From Baffinella frigidus (taxonomy: Eukaryota > Cryptophyceae > Cryptomonadales > Baffinellaceae): a stretch of 14,264 bases of DNA. Positions 1-11,319 of this stretch are shown here, piece after piece; the stretch's first letter is position 1; every line of letters begins with the position of its first letter. Below the pieces are notes generated by a model. That model made no database searches and was not told where the DNA came from. It saw only the letters and a list, made by a program, of their open reading frames with translations. Location of the stretch: contig MU646303.1 in assembly GCA_026770585.1 (NCBI GenBank), forward strand, positions 346,648 to 360,911, in the 5' to 3' direction. A program made the position numbers and the translations under genes.

Positions 1-48
<48 letters not shown>

Positions 49-92
49 CCCTCTTCCTTTCGCGACTGCACCAGATGTTGTATTGTAAGAAG

Positions 93-123
<31 letters not shown>

Positions 124-135
124 CCTCTCTCTCTC

Positions 136-171
<36 letters not shown>

Positions 172-184
172 CCTCTCTCTCTAT
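1..184. repeat. (GTCT)n and (CT)n microsatellites in the upstream intron
   Basis: A near-perfect GTCT array fills 1-47. CT arrays with a few interruptions run at about 92-184. They lie in the intron before exon A, and the second forms its polypyrimidine tract. Confidence 0.95.
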
Positions 185-208
185 CTAACCGTGCTCCTCG
201 ACGCACAG

Positions 209-294
209 CGTGGCGCCAGGCGGGGCAGAGAGGCGGGTGGAAAAGGTGCCGCTGCGTGCTGCGATGGCCGCGTGGGAGGCTGAGACACGCGCAG
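209..294 (+). CDS. Exon A: Sfi1-like repeat
   Basis: The acceptor is gcacag| after a long CT tract and the donor is gcag|gtacca; 86 nt, entering with one base of a split codon and leaving in phase 1. The peptide contains VPLRAAMAAWEAETRA, with M three residues before the repeat Trp and L seven before it. Its Trp is exactly 33 residues before that of exon B. This is the only full copy; six shorter relatives follow in the intron. Exon G| joins GG of exon B to give Gly. Confidence 0.68.
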
Positions 295-3200
295 GTACCA
301 CCCCCTCCACGCGAGGCTGATCGTGGCCTTTTAAAAAGATAAAACCTGCACCACCCTGTAGTCAACTTGGGGGCAAATCTTGTTTCAATCTCCCACAAAT
401 GCACTCGGAATCCGTGTAAAACCGACATGTAAGAAAGGTGCCGCTGCGTGCTGCGATGGCTGTGTGGGAGGCTGAGACGCGCGCTGGTCCCCCCTAGCTC
501 TGCCTCACTCTACCACTTAGCAGCGAGCGAAGACCTTTTCACCTTGAACTCAAGGTGAAATTCTGGTTAGGTTCCAGGGCAATGGATACGATTCTGGTAC
601 AAATCGGTCAGATGGACTGTATCCGTGAAGCCCCCGGTGGCTGCTGAGTGGTTGGGGTCCACCAATTTTCCATCTAAGAAAGGCGCCGCTGCGCGCTGCG
701 ATGGCTGTGTGGGAGGCGGAGCCGCGCGCCGCCCCCCCCTCCACGAACTCCATCCACGTAGCCCCCACAGTCCAAACACCTGTCCTCCCGTGCCATCTCC
801 CAGCTCTTTTCTGTCTCAGGGTATTTGGGGCCGGGATTACCCGCGCGGGTACCCCGTAGCTCTGCCTCACTTGGGTTGACCGACTATGCTTAAGTTGACA
901 TACTGGGTCTGTGGTACCGATCTGTCAACTTTGGCGCGGAAAAGAGCCCCGAGAAAGCAAATTGGTGCGCCCGAATAGACTGAGCGACGGTGCCGCTGCG
1001 CGCTGCGAAATTCTGGTTAGGTTCCAGGGCAATGGATACGATTCTGGTACACGGTACAAATCGGTCAGATGGACTGTATCCGTGAAGCCCCCGGTGGCTG
1101 CTGAGTGGTTGGGTGCACCAATTTGCCATGTAAGAAAGGTGCCGCTGCGTGCTGCGATGGCCGCGTGCGAGGCTGAGACGCGCGCTGGTATCCCTCCTTC
1201 CAAGTGATGCTTGGAACACACTGTACCACCAACCCTCACGGCGAGACCAAACCAACGAATCTATTGGAGCCATTTGGCCCTCGCAGCCCCCCTTATTTGG
1301 GGGGTCTGTCCTACACAATATTCTGGTGGAAAAGGTGCCGCTGCGTGCTGCGATGGCTGTGTGGGAGGCTGAGACACGCGCCGGTCCCCCCTAGCTCTGC
1401 CTCACTCGGGTTGACAGACCATGCTTAAGTTGACATGCTGGGTCTGTGGTACAAAGCCGTCAACTTTGGCTGAGACGCGCGCCGCCCCCCCCCCTTCCAA
1501 GTGATGCACATAATGCAGGAGAGGAACATCCCTCATTATTTTGCTGACGTGTATGGCCGGCCCGCCCTCACACCCCGCAACCCTCCCGTGGGCACTGCTA
1601 GGGGGGGGGGGGTCGACTAAATCTCAGTATTTTGCTGTCGAGTCTGTCATGGGGCAGGGATGGCGCAGGCAGCGGCCGGTAACCTAGCTCTGCCTCATCC
1701 GGGTTGACCGACTATGCTTAAGTTGACATGCGAGGTCTGTGGTACAGATATGTCAACTTCGGACAGAAAAAGAGCCCGGGGGAAGCAAAGTGGTCTCCTA
1801 TGGCAGGGAATTCGCGGGCAGCAGCGGCCATGCGTCTCGTGATCATGCTGACGCGCTTCCCCCGGGGCCTTTCCCGCGCCAAAGTTGACGAATTTGTACC
1901 ACGGACCCAGACTGTCAACTTACGCGTAACCCGAATACGGCAGGGAATTCGCGGGCAGCGGCGGCGATGAGTCTCGTGATCATGCTGACACGCGCGCTGC
2001 TGCAACGCTCGCTCCTGCGCTGGGCACTCCAGGCACCCTACACCCTACACCCTGCACCCTACACCCTGCAACCTACACCCCACACCCTACACCCTATACC
2101 CTACACCCCACACCCTACACCCTATACCCTACACCCTACACCCTACACCCTACACCCTACATCCTACACCCTGCACCCTACACCCTGCACCCTACACCCT
2201 ACACCCTACACCCTACACCCCACACCCACCACCCTTCACCCTACATCCTACACCCTACACCCTGCACCCTACACTCTACACCCTGCACCCTACACCCTAC
2301 ACCCTACACCCTACACCTTATACCCTACACCCTCAGGCATACATGCAGGCATCCATGAAGTTAACACATAAGCTGCGGAAAGTCAAGGCGAAACGGCATT
2401 TATCTTAGTATACGTTGTACACCTGGTGATATACGACTCTTGGTTGGCGACCTGTCAACATCTTCTTGTCTCGTGTCGCCTTTCGCGGCCTGCACTGGAA
2501 TGACGGGCTTCTCACTGAGTTTTCAGGGTCTTGGATTTTGGGCAATTTGCGCCTAGTTGACTATCTCCCTCCGGGATCGCAAGCTTTCCAAGACACTTCT
2601 TAGACCTCATTTCATCGCGAAACCGTAATTCCCTCCGGAGTCGCAAGCTTTCCAACACACTTCTCAGACCTGATTTCATCTTCTAAGACACTTCTTAGAC
2701 CTGATTTCATCTTTTAAGACACTTCTTAGACCTGGTTTCATCTTCCAAGACACTTCTTAGACCTGATTTCATCGCGTGATCCGGCAGGCGCGCAGCGGCG
2801 CGATGACAAGGAGGCTCGCGGAGTCCTCCGCGTTCTCCGGCGAGCGCGTGGCGGGGGTCCTAGCGAAGCGGCGCGCGATGCGGACGCGCCGGCGGGTGCT
2901 CGCCGAGTGGCACGCCCAGGTTAGTGTCCGAGGCCATGCAATTGAAGCCGCCTTTCATGCTATCTTAAGGGTGCATTTTGTCAGATTTTGCTGTTTTAGT
3001 TTAGGGGTTTTGAGGAAGCGGCGCGCGGCGTGGACCGCGGAGAGTAAAGAATAAGTTGACGAATTTGTAGGGAGATTGACTTAAGAAAACGAGTTTTAGA
3101 ACTCGTTTTCTGAGATAAGACCGGCGAGTGGCGCGCCCAGGTTAGTCTACCTCTTTCCCACTTCTGGTGATGGTGAGCCCAACCCCCCATAAATTCGCCC

Positions 3201-4032
3201 CCCCCCCTCAATTTTACAGGTAAATTTTGACACCCCCCTATGAAAATTGCCCGTGAAATTTCGGGGGGGGCGAATCGATGGTGAGCCCAAATCAACTGGG
3301 GAAGAGCTAGTCAGTGTCCGAGGCCATGCAATTTAAACCGCCTTTTATGCTATCTTAAGGGTGAATTTCGTCAGATTTTGCTATTTTAGTTTTTAGGGGT
3401 CCTGACGAAGCGGCGCGCGGCGTGAACCTTATCTCAGAAAACGAGTTCTAAAACTCGTTTATTCTTTACTCTCCGCATCAGTTGACAAATTTACAGGGGA
3501 ATTGACTTAAGAAAACGAGTTTTAGAACTCGTTTTCTGAGATAAGACCGGCGAGTGGCGCGCCCAGGTGCATATTCCAGCTCTGCCTCACTCGGGTTGAC
3601 CGACGAAATCTGCACAGGTGCAGGTTTCATCCTGCCGAGCATTTTCATTAAATGTTGGGGGACTGGAAAATTGCGTCCGGGCTGCCGTACTGGGTTCATT
3701 AAAGCTCCCATGGCTCCACTCTCAGGCGGACGCTTGGACCTTATCTCAGAAAACGAGTTCTAAAACTCGTTTTCTTAAGTCAATCCCCCTACAAATTCGT
3801 CAACTTATTCTTTACTATCCGCATAAGTTGACAAATTTATAGGGGAATTGACTTAATAAAACGCAGGCGGACGCTTCGCTGCGGGCCCGGCGGCTTCTTG
3901 CGCGCTCCGCGCGCCTTTTTTGCGGCCATACCTCCGCCATCGTTTTCAGGTTTTCTCTCCTTGCCCTTCCCCCCCTGCATAAACCGTGATGTTCCGTAAC
4001 ACCCGGAAAATCACCGAAAACCACCCTCTGTG

Positions 4033-4069
<37 letters not shown>

Positions 4070-6691
4070 CCCTCATGCACCGCAATGCACCGCGACGTTC
4101 CGTCTGTGGACGGTGCTCCCGAACTCGCCCGGCAGTGGGAGTTGCGACGCAGACACACGTCTGGATACGGGTGCTTAGAGTCAGGTGACTCCAAGACCCG
4201 GCACGGACACTGCACGTGCAGTTTTCGTCTCCTCTCTCTCTCTCTCCCTCTCTCTCTCCTTCCCCCCACTCTCCCCTCTCCCCGTCTCTCTCTATCTCTC
4301 TCCCCCTCCCTCCCCCACCCCCCATCAGCCAGTGGACGGTGCCCCCCCTCTCCATGATCGGTGCTTTCCCATGAACGGAGCGATTCTGCAGGGGCTCGGT
4401 GGATGCGGTGGCGCGGAGAGGCCGCGCGACCTAAGCACGTTTTAAAAAGCCACGCACGGAAATCCAGTCTAAACTTTTTCATTTTGAAAGACCATTTCCC
4501 TTAGGATGCAGGTGAACGTTTTTTAAATCTTTTAAAATTGTGTCACGTCCTCGCTTGGCAGCGGAACCCGAGTTTAGGGGGCGGATTTGATTGCTCCCCC
4601 ATACTTCCCGACCCATGAACGGAGCGTTTTCGTGCAGGATCTGGGGGCATGCAGTGGGGTGGAGAGTCCCTAAGTTGCCGAATCTGTACCGAGTCCCTAA
4701 GTTGCCGAATCTGTACCACGCACACCGCCTGTCAACTTACGAATAGCCTCCGACCAAACGGTGTTTCCCCATGAACGGAGCGTTCGTGCAGGGTCTGGGT
4801 GGACGAGGTGGCGCGGGGAGGCCGCGCGCATCAGGCCCCTTCATAGATTCTATCTCAGAAACTGTCCATCTAAACGATTTCTGGTACAAATCGAAGAGTG
4901 CGCACCGCACCGCCTCTGCGCGAAAGCAACCCTCGACTGGGTCGGACATTCAAAGGGGGCGGTGTTCTGGTGCCGCTGTCGAGCCAACTCGGCACATATA
5001 AGACAGTCAGGACCGGGATTCCGGTCCTGGTTTTTCATTTTAAAAGTCCATTTCCTTCAGGATTCAGGTGAAAGTTTTTAAAATTGTGTCTCGTCCTCGC
5101 TCGGTAGCGGTTTGCTGACGAGTCTTTCCTGCGGTAGGGATGTCTTGCACTCGGGGTGGCCGACTATGCTTAAGTTGACATGCTGGGTTTTGCGGTACCA
5201 CTCCGTCAACTTTGGAGCGGGGAACAGCACGGGGGAAGCAAATTGTTGAGCTCCAAAAAACATCGTGCAGGGTCTGGGGGGACGCAGTGGCGCGGAGAGG
5301 CCGCGCGCACCGCCTCTGCGCGAAAGCCACGGCCATCTGGGTCGGGCATTCGGAGGGCGCGGTGTTCCGCTCGTGGAGCGATGCTGTCAAGAGCGAGAAG
5401 GAGGAGCGGCTGACGCTTTCGCGGGCGGCCAAGTTCTGGAGGAAGTTCCTGGTTTGCACCACACTCCCTAAACGCTAAGCGCTAAACCCCAAACGCTGAA
5501 GCCTGAACGCTCAACGCTCAACGCTAAACCCTCAACCCTGCACCATAAACACCCTACACCCCACACCCTGCACCCTGCACCCTAAACCCTGCACAACACA
5601 CCCTACACCCTACACCCTAAACCCTCAACCCTCAACCCCAAACCCTCACACAGGACGCGCACGCATTTCGGACGTGGGCGGGCAACACCAAGACCATACG
5701 GCAGCTCCGGCGGATCGGCGGCATTGTCGCGCGCCACTGGCAGGTACAGCTGCCTGCCAGTCTAGCTCTGCCTCACCGGTTTGCCCGACTAGGCTCTCGT
5801 TGACTTCACGGTACAAACCTGTCAACTTTGGAGCGGGGAAGCGCCTGGGGGAAGCAGATTGGCGAGCCCAGATAGACTGGGGCAGAGCTGGAAATCACGT
5901 GTTTTGGACGTTGGCGGGCAACGCCAAGACCATACGGCAGCTCCGGCGGATCGGCGGCATTGTCGCGCGACACTGGCAGGTACCGACACCAGAAAGCGTA
6001 GCTCTGTCTCAGTCTATTTGGGCTCACCAACATGAACAATATGCCTACTTAAATAAACAATATACCTACTTATGGAAGAATATACCTGGTTGTATAAAGC
6101 GTGCTGACGAACGTGTCGCGTCCAGGCGGGGTGTGTCGGACACGCGCTGTGGACGCGATAGGGCCACCGTAGTATGCATGGTACGCATGTATATTACAGT
6201 ATGGATGTAGACTGTACTTATAGTACGAATGTATATTGTACTTATATAGTAAAATGTGTATTGGACGTATATTGTACTTATATATAATGCACATTGTACT
6301 TATATACGTGCTGACGAACGTGTCGCGTCCAGGCGGTGTGTGTCGGGCACGCGCTGCGGACGTGCTGGGGCCTACCGTAGAGCATAATACCGCAGCCCTC
6401 TACCGTACACTACATGTACGCATAGCATGAATTCATATTGTACTTATATAAATGAAAAACATACCTACTTATATAAACTAAATCTTGTCGCGTCCAGGCG
6501 GGGTGTGTCGGACACGCGCTGCGGACGTGGATAACGGACGCGCGCCGGAAGCGGGTGCTCCGGAAAGTCGCGGGGAGGGTCGCGCCCTAAACCCTAAACC
6601 CTAAACCCTAAACCCTAAACCCTAAACCCACACCCCTAAACCCCAAACTCTAAACCCTTAACACTAAACCCTCAATCCCAAACCTCAAGCC

Positions 6692-6751
<60 letters not shown>

Positions 6752-9700
6752 ACCCCAAACCCTAAGCCCTACACCCCACACCCTCAACCAGGTGGCGCAT
6801 TGCGTGACGGAGTCGACGCTTTCCGCCACGTTTCGAGCGTGGCGGTTCGACAGGTCCTAAACCCAAGACCCCACTCGGTGGACTACGAAGGTTTCGGGAC
6901 CCCCAGATTCAGCGGCAACGTGACCAAATTTGCACCAGCTAAGGCCTTGAAGTTAATTACGTTGGGGCAAGTTGACTTTTGATGAAAGGTCCGTAGTCAA
7001 CCGTGTGCATTGACCTTGAACCCTAACCCCTGGACCCTAAGCCTGGATTTAGCATTGCGTGACGGAGTCGATGCTTGTCGCGGCGTTTCGAGCGTGGTGG
7101 TTTGATAGGTTCTGACCCCCAAACCCCAACACCCTCTCTGACAACCTCTTCAACACCCTCTCCAACACCCTCTCCAACACCCTCTCCGAAACCCTAGACC
7201 CTAAGCCTGGATTTTGCATTGCGTGATGGAGTCGAAGCTTGCCGCTGCGTTTTGAGAATGGCGGTTTTGAGAATGACAGGTCACGAAATTGGCGCTTGGA
7301 GCCCTTTTGAACCCTAGGCCCTAGACCCTGAAGCCTAGACCCGAAACCCTCAATCTGGATTCAGAGCTGAATCTTTTGGATTCAGAATCGCCGGGTTTCG
7401 CTGGTGGTGGATCAAAATCGCATCTCAGAAAACGAGTTCTAAAACTCATTTTCTTAAGTCAATTCCCCTACAAATTTGTCAACTTATGCGGAGAGTAAAG
7501 AATAAGTTGACGAATTTGTAGGGGAATTGACTTAAGAAAATGAGTTTTAGAACTCGTTTTCTGAGATAAAATCGCCGCGTTTCGCTGGTGGTGCGAGCGC
7601 AAAACCAACATTGAAGAAAAGGCCACCTTTCAGTTTCGAGTGGTAATCCAATACCCCACACAGCGGGCTGTGAAGGGATTTTGAATAACTCCTAAGCAAT
7701 AAGACCTACGACCCTACGGTAGGCAACCCGTAGGGACATAGGGGGGGTTTCTACGGATAAGGTAACGGAAACTCGGCCCAAAATGGGCCGAAAATCCCTT
7801 CGCAGCCCGCTGTGCGGTACCGTATGCCAGCTGTCAATTGGCGCAACGTTGGCCATCCATCCTGGTGCTGACATCGGATCTGTTTTGGCAGTATTGGCAC
7901 GCTGCGAATGCGCAACCTCTCTCAGAGGGCCGCTGACAAGGGGAAGGTATACCCCAATTGATTGCACACCACCCTGCATGAGTGTTTGAGTGTTTGAATG
8001 TTTGAATGTTTGAATGTTTGAATGTTTGAATATTTGAATATTTGAATATTTGAATATTTGAATGTTCGAATGTTCGAATGTTTGGCCGCTAACAAGGGGA
8101 AGGAATACCTCAATTGATTGCTCACCATCTTGAATCGAAATTGATTGCACCAAACCATGAATGTGGGAATGGGGTATGCAGACAAGTTTTCCGCCCAAAT
8201 AATTCAAACAGGTTAAACTTGCCGATTCTGGTACCAAAAACAACAACTCTGAATACCCCTCTTCCATATTTGAAGTATTTCGATGGCCTATTCCCTGCAC
8301 ACGGCTCTCATTCGACCTGCACTCGCTTCCAAACCTTAAACCCCAAACCCCAAACCCTAAACCCTGAGCCCTAAACCAGGGCCGCGTACTCAAGGGGTCC
8401 TTGGAGAAGTGGGTTGACACGGTGATTGCCTCCAAACCTTCTTCTTCATCTTCTTCTTCTTCTTCTTCTTCTTCTTCTTCTTCTTCTTCTTCTTCTTCTT
8501 CTTCTTCTTCTTTTTTCTTTTCTTTTCTTCTTCTTCTTCTTCTTCTTCTTTTTCTTGTTCTTGTTCTTGTTCTTGTTCTTGTTCTTGTTCTTCTTCTTCT
8601 TCTTCTTCTTCTTCTTCTTCTTCTTCTTCTTCTTCTTCTTCTTCTTTGTTACTCTAGACACAGGTCCTACATGAGGCCCTTGCGCCTTGAGTTGAGTGAT
8701 ACAAAAGTCTATGAGCCTTAAGAAACGGGCCCGCCTCAGAGACAAGAGCTATAATTGCCTCCAACCACCAGCCACCAGAAGTGAACCAAATCGAACGATC
8801 GCAAAAGTTGATTTCCCCTGCGGACTAGAGGCTGAACCTTGAGCCTGCAGGGGATTTTACCACAGGCCTCATCACCCTGATTTGGTTCTCTTGTGGTGGC
8901 TGGTGGAACCCACTGACCACACTGATTTGCAATCCCCACTCAACTTCGGCAGTTTCCCCACCCACTTTAGACGTCATGGTTGGCAATTGAAAGTTGCCGT
9001 AGGGGAAGAATCGCGTGAAAACGCGCGATTTCCCCAAAAGTTGACTCGAGCCTCGAGTGGAGTTGACTTTTTCGATTGACCCCCTTCCCATCTAGCGTTG
9101 TGAGCACCCCGCATTCTTCCGACCAAAAGCGCTCCTGCAGGAGCAAAGCGATGGCGTGCGTCCCCTGGCTGTATTTGGGAAAACCTATTTTCTTTCTTTT
9201 CAGGACAACGAAAATTACTACACAAATGCTTTAATATTACTAGTAAGAACGAATTGTGCAGTAATTTTCGTTGCCAGGAAATGAAAGAAAAATAGGTTTT
9301 CCCGGATAAGGCTGGGAACCACGTCGGGGCTGCGCGTGCTGGTCTCCGGGACATGCTATCTTACGGGTAGAGTCAGCTATCTTATATCACGGGTAGAATC
9401 AGCTATCATATCTCACGGGTGGACCTTGCTCGGATAGCGAGGGGGCAAATACATTGTTTGAGATTCTGGGCTTCAAGGCGCTGAACATCCCGATGGGATG
9501 TTCAGAATGGCTCCAATTTCCAGGAACCAGAGGACCCCAGGTCACCCGGAAGGGGGTCGGACCAATATAAAAAGGGCGCGTAGGTGGTAAAGATGACGAA
9601 TCTTATCACGTGGTTGAAATGCACCCCTATCCAATTCAACCGCGACGTATCTCATTTCACCGGGGGCCGGATCTCGTTTGAGATAGACGGCTGACCCCCT

Positions 9701-11280
9701 TATCGAATCTTCTCGATTGTTTCTGCGTCTTATTTCAAGACCTTTCATGTAGATGCGTCCTTCAGTTGACCGTGACGTGAAGGGGACGTGTTTGCGTAAA
9801 TTAATCGTTAAAATAATTCATCAAAGCGTCTCAAAACGAAGGTTTGACCCCTCGCTATCCGACCAAGGATCAGCTATCTTATCTCACGGGTAGAATCAGC
9901 TATCTCAAGTGCTGAAGTCTTACGGGTAGAATCAGCTATCTTATGTTACAGGTAGAATCAGCTATCTTATGTTACGGGTAGAATCTGCTATCTTAAGGGC
10001 TGAAGTTGCACGAGGTGGCGGGCATGGCGGAGACCACGGCTGGGTCGCTGCCAAACCCCACACCCAGAACCCTAACCCCTAACCCCTAACCCAGGTTGGG
10101 AGTTAAAGACGTGCTTTCTCACGCTTGGGTTGCTTCCGTACGGGCGAAACCCTACACCCCACGGTGTGGGTTAACCTAAACCATACGAGAGAGTTTCCTA
10201 AACTCAACTCCTAAAATCCAAACCCGCACACGCAGGTTGCATCCTTAGCGAGAGTGAAAGGCGCGCGTTCTCAATGTCGAAGCCTTTCAAGCGAAGCGAA
10301 CCCCTCAACCCTAAACCCCGAACCAGGTTGGGAAGCAGAAGCGAGTGCAAGGGGTGCTTTCTCGCGCGGTTGCAATCATGACCGGCCGTGCCGTCGTTCA
10401 GGTTGAGAGCCTCAATTTTGTTTTTTGCCTGGATTCAATTTTTTATTTTTCCGCCTGGATTGCGCAGGAGCCGGTCCACCCCTAATCCAATTCGGGTAGT
10501 TGTTCGGGTACGGGTAGTTGCCTATCACCATACAAAAATATATACCGTAGGACCCTACACATGCGTCTTAGTACCCGTACCCGGTGGCGGCGGCGTTCTT
10601 CCCCAACTACCAGTACCCACTCGGTGAGCTACGAGTATTTCGTTGACCACCCTGCACCCCGCACTCTTCAACCTGATACGCAACAACCTCCCAACCTGAA
10701 CTCTGCACACCTGATACGCACCAACCTCTGAACCTGAACCCTGCACACGTGGACCCAAGCCACACGCACCAGACTCCAAGCCCTGCACCTTGCTCATTTC
10801 GCGGGAGGTTGCAATCATGACTGGCCGTGCCGTCGTACAGGTTGCGATCCTCTCCCCAAACCCCACACCCTAAACCCTAAACCCTAAGCCCTACGCCCTA
10901 CGCCCCTCCACCCTTCACCCGCCTCGCCCTGCTGGTTGTGAGCCTCTACGCAACGATGACCTGTGCACCAAACCCCTCTGTTTTCAAAGTCAACTCGCCT
11001 CCAACCGCCCACAAATCTGTCACAACCTGTTCGGATTCCGGATTAAGATACTTTTAGAAGTGCAGGAATAATGGAAAAACTTAACAAAAATGACCCTTTT
11101 TGATACACAGGCCATCGTCACGTGGCTCAACTATTGAGGTTGAGGCTCACAACCTGCGCAGGAGCCTCTGACCCCTAACCCCTGCACACTATACACTTGA
11201 ACCCAAACCATACGAGGGTGTTTTCTCGGGCGGTTGCGATCATGAGTGGCCGCAAAGTCGTTCAGGTTGCGATCCTCAAC

Positions 11281-11319
<39 letters not shown>

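Larger units (their letters stand above)
6034..6480. repeat. AT-rich imperfect repeats (ttgtacttatata)
   Basis: tattgtacttatata recurs at about 6233, 6280, 6290 and 6437; the related aatatacctacttat lies at 6060 and 6461. The block alternates with the two exon G echoes. Confidence 0.7.

Noticed and set aside
2031-2333. CRISPR array
   Set aside because: Continuous short satellite without unique spacers of even length; eukaryotic context.
1967-2371. 134-residue open reading frame through the CACCCTA satellite
   Set aside because: Only its first part is exon B; the rest is translated satellite (TLHPTPYTLHP), open because the unit lacks stops.
3946-4482. 178-residue reverse-strand reading and neighbours rich in Arg-Glu
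   Set aside because: Caused by CT tracts read in reverse. No domain, and the coding evidence is on the other strand.
5674-6210. 178-residue forward open frame
   Set aside because: Starts out of frame in exon F and crosses a MITE. Only the F echo portion is exon-like; the gene's own frame is different at the start.
6400-6480. tRNA or other RNA gene in the AT-rich stretch
   Set aside because: No cloverleaf arms or conserved tRNA boxes visible; short repeats explain the sequence.
7692-8435. 247-residue reverse-strand open frame
   Set aside because: Covers the TTTGAATR array (SNIQIFKYSNIQ) and parts of a fold-back element; composition is repeat-driven and antisense to the gene.
8657-8716. Possible exon after the TTC array (ctctag| or acacag| acceptor)
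   Set aside because: The most exon-like frame (VLHEALAP) soon stops at TGA, no suitable donor is clear, and direct joining of J to K gives the exact 33-residue spacing.
8401-8745. Long Ser-, Leu/Phe- and Lys/Arg-rich readings on both strands
   Set aside because: All are translations of the TTC microsatellite; only the first bases (to 8421) belong to exon J.
9562-9580. TATA box of a gene
   Set aside because: The word ccaatataaaaaggg lies inside a transposon-like element within an intron and no reading frame follows; kept only as a remark.
10001-10060. Possible exon around aggtggcgggcatggcggag
   Set aside because: Part of it resembles the exon K echo (cacggctgggtcgctgcc), but no consistent acceptor, donor or phase; joining J to K directly fits better.
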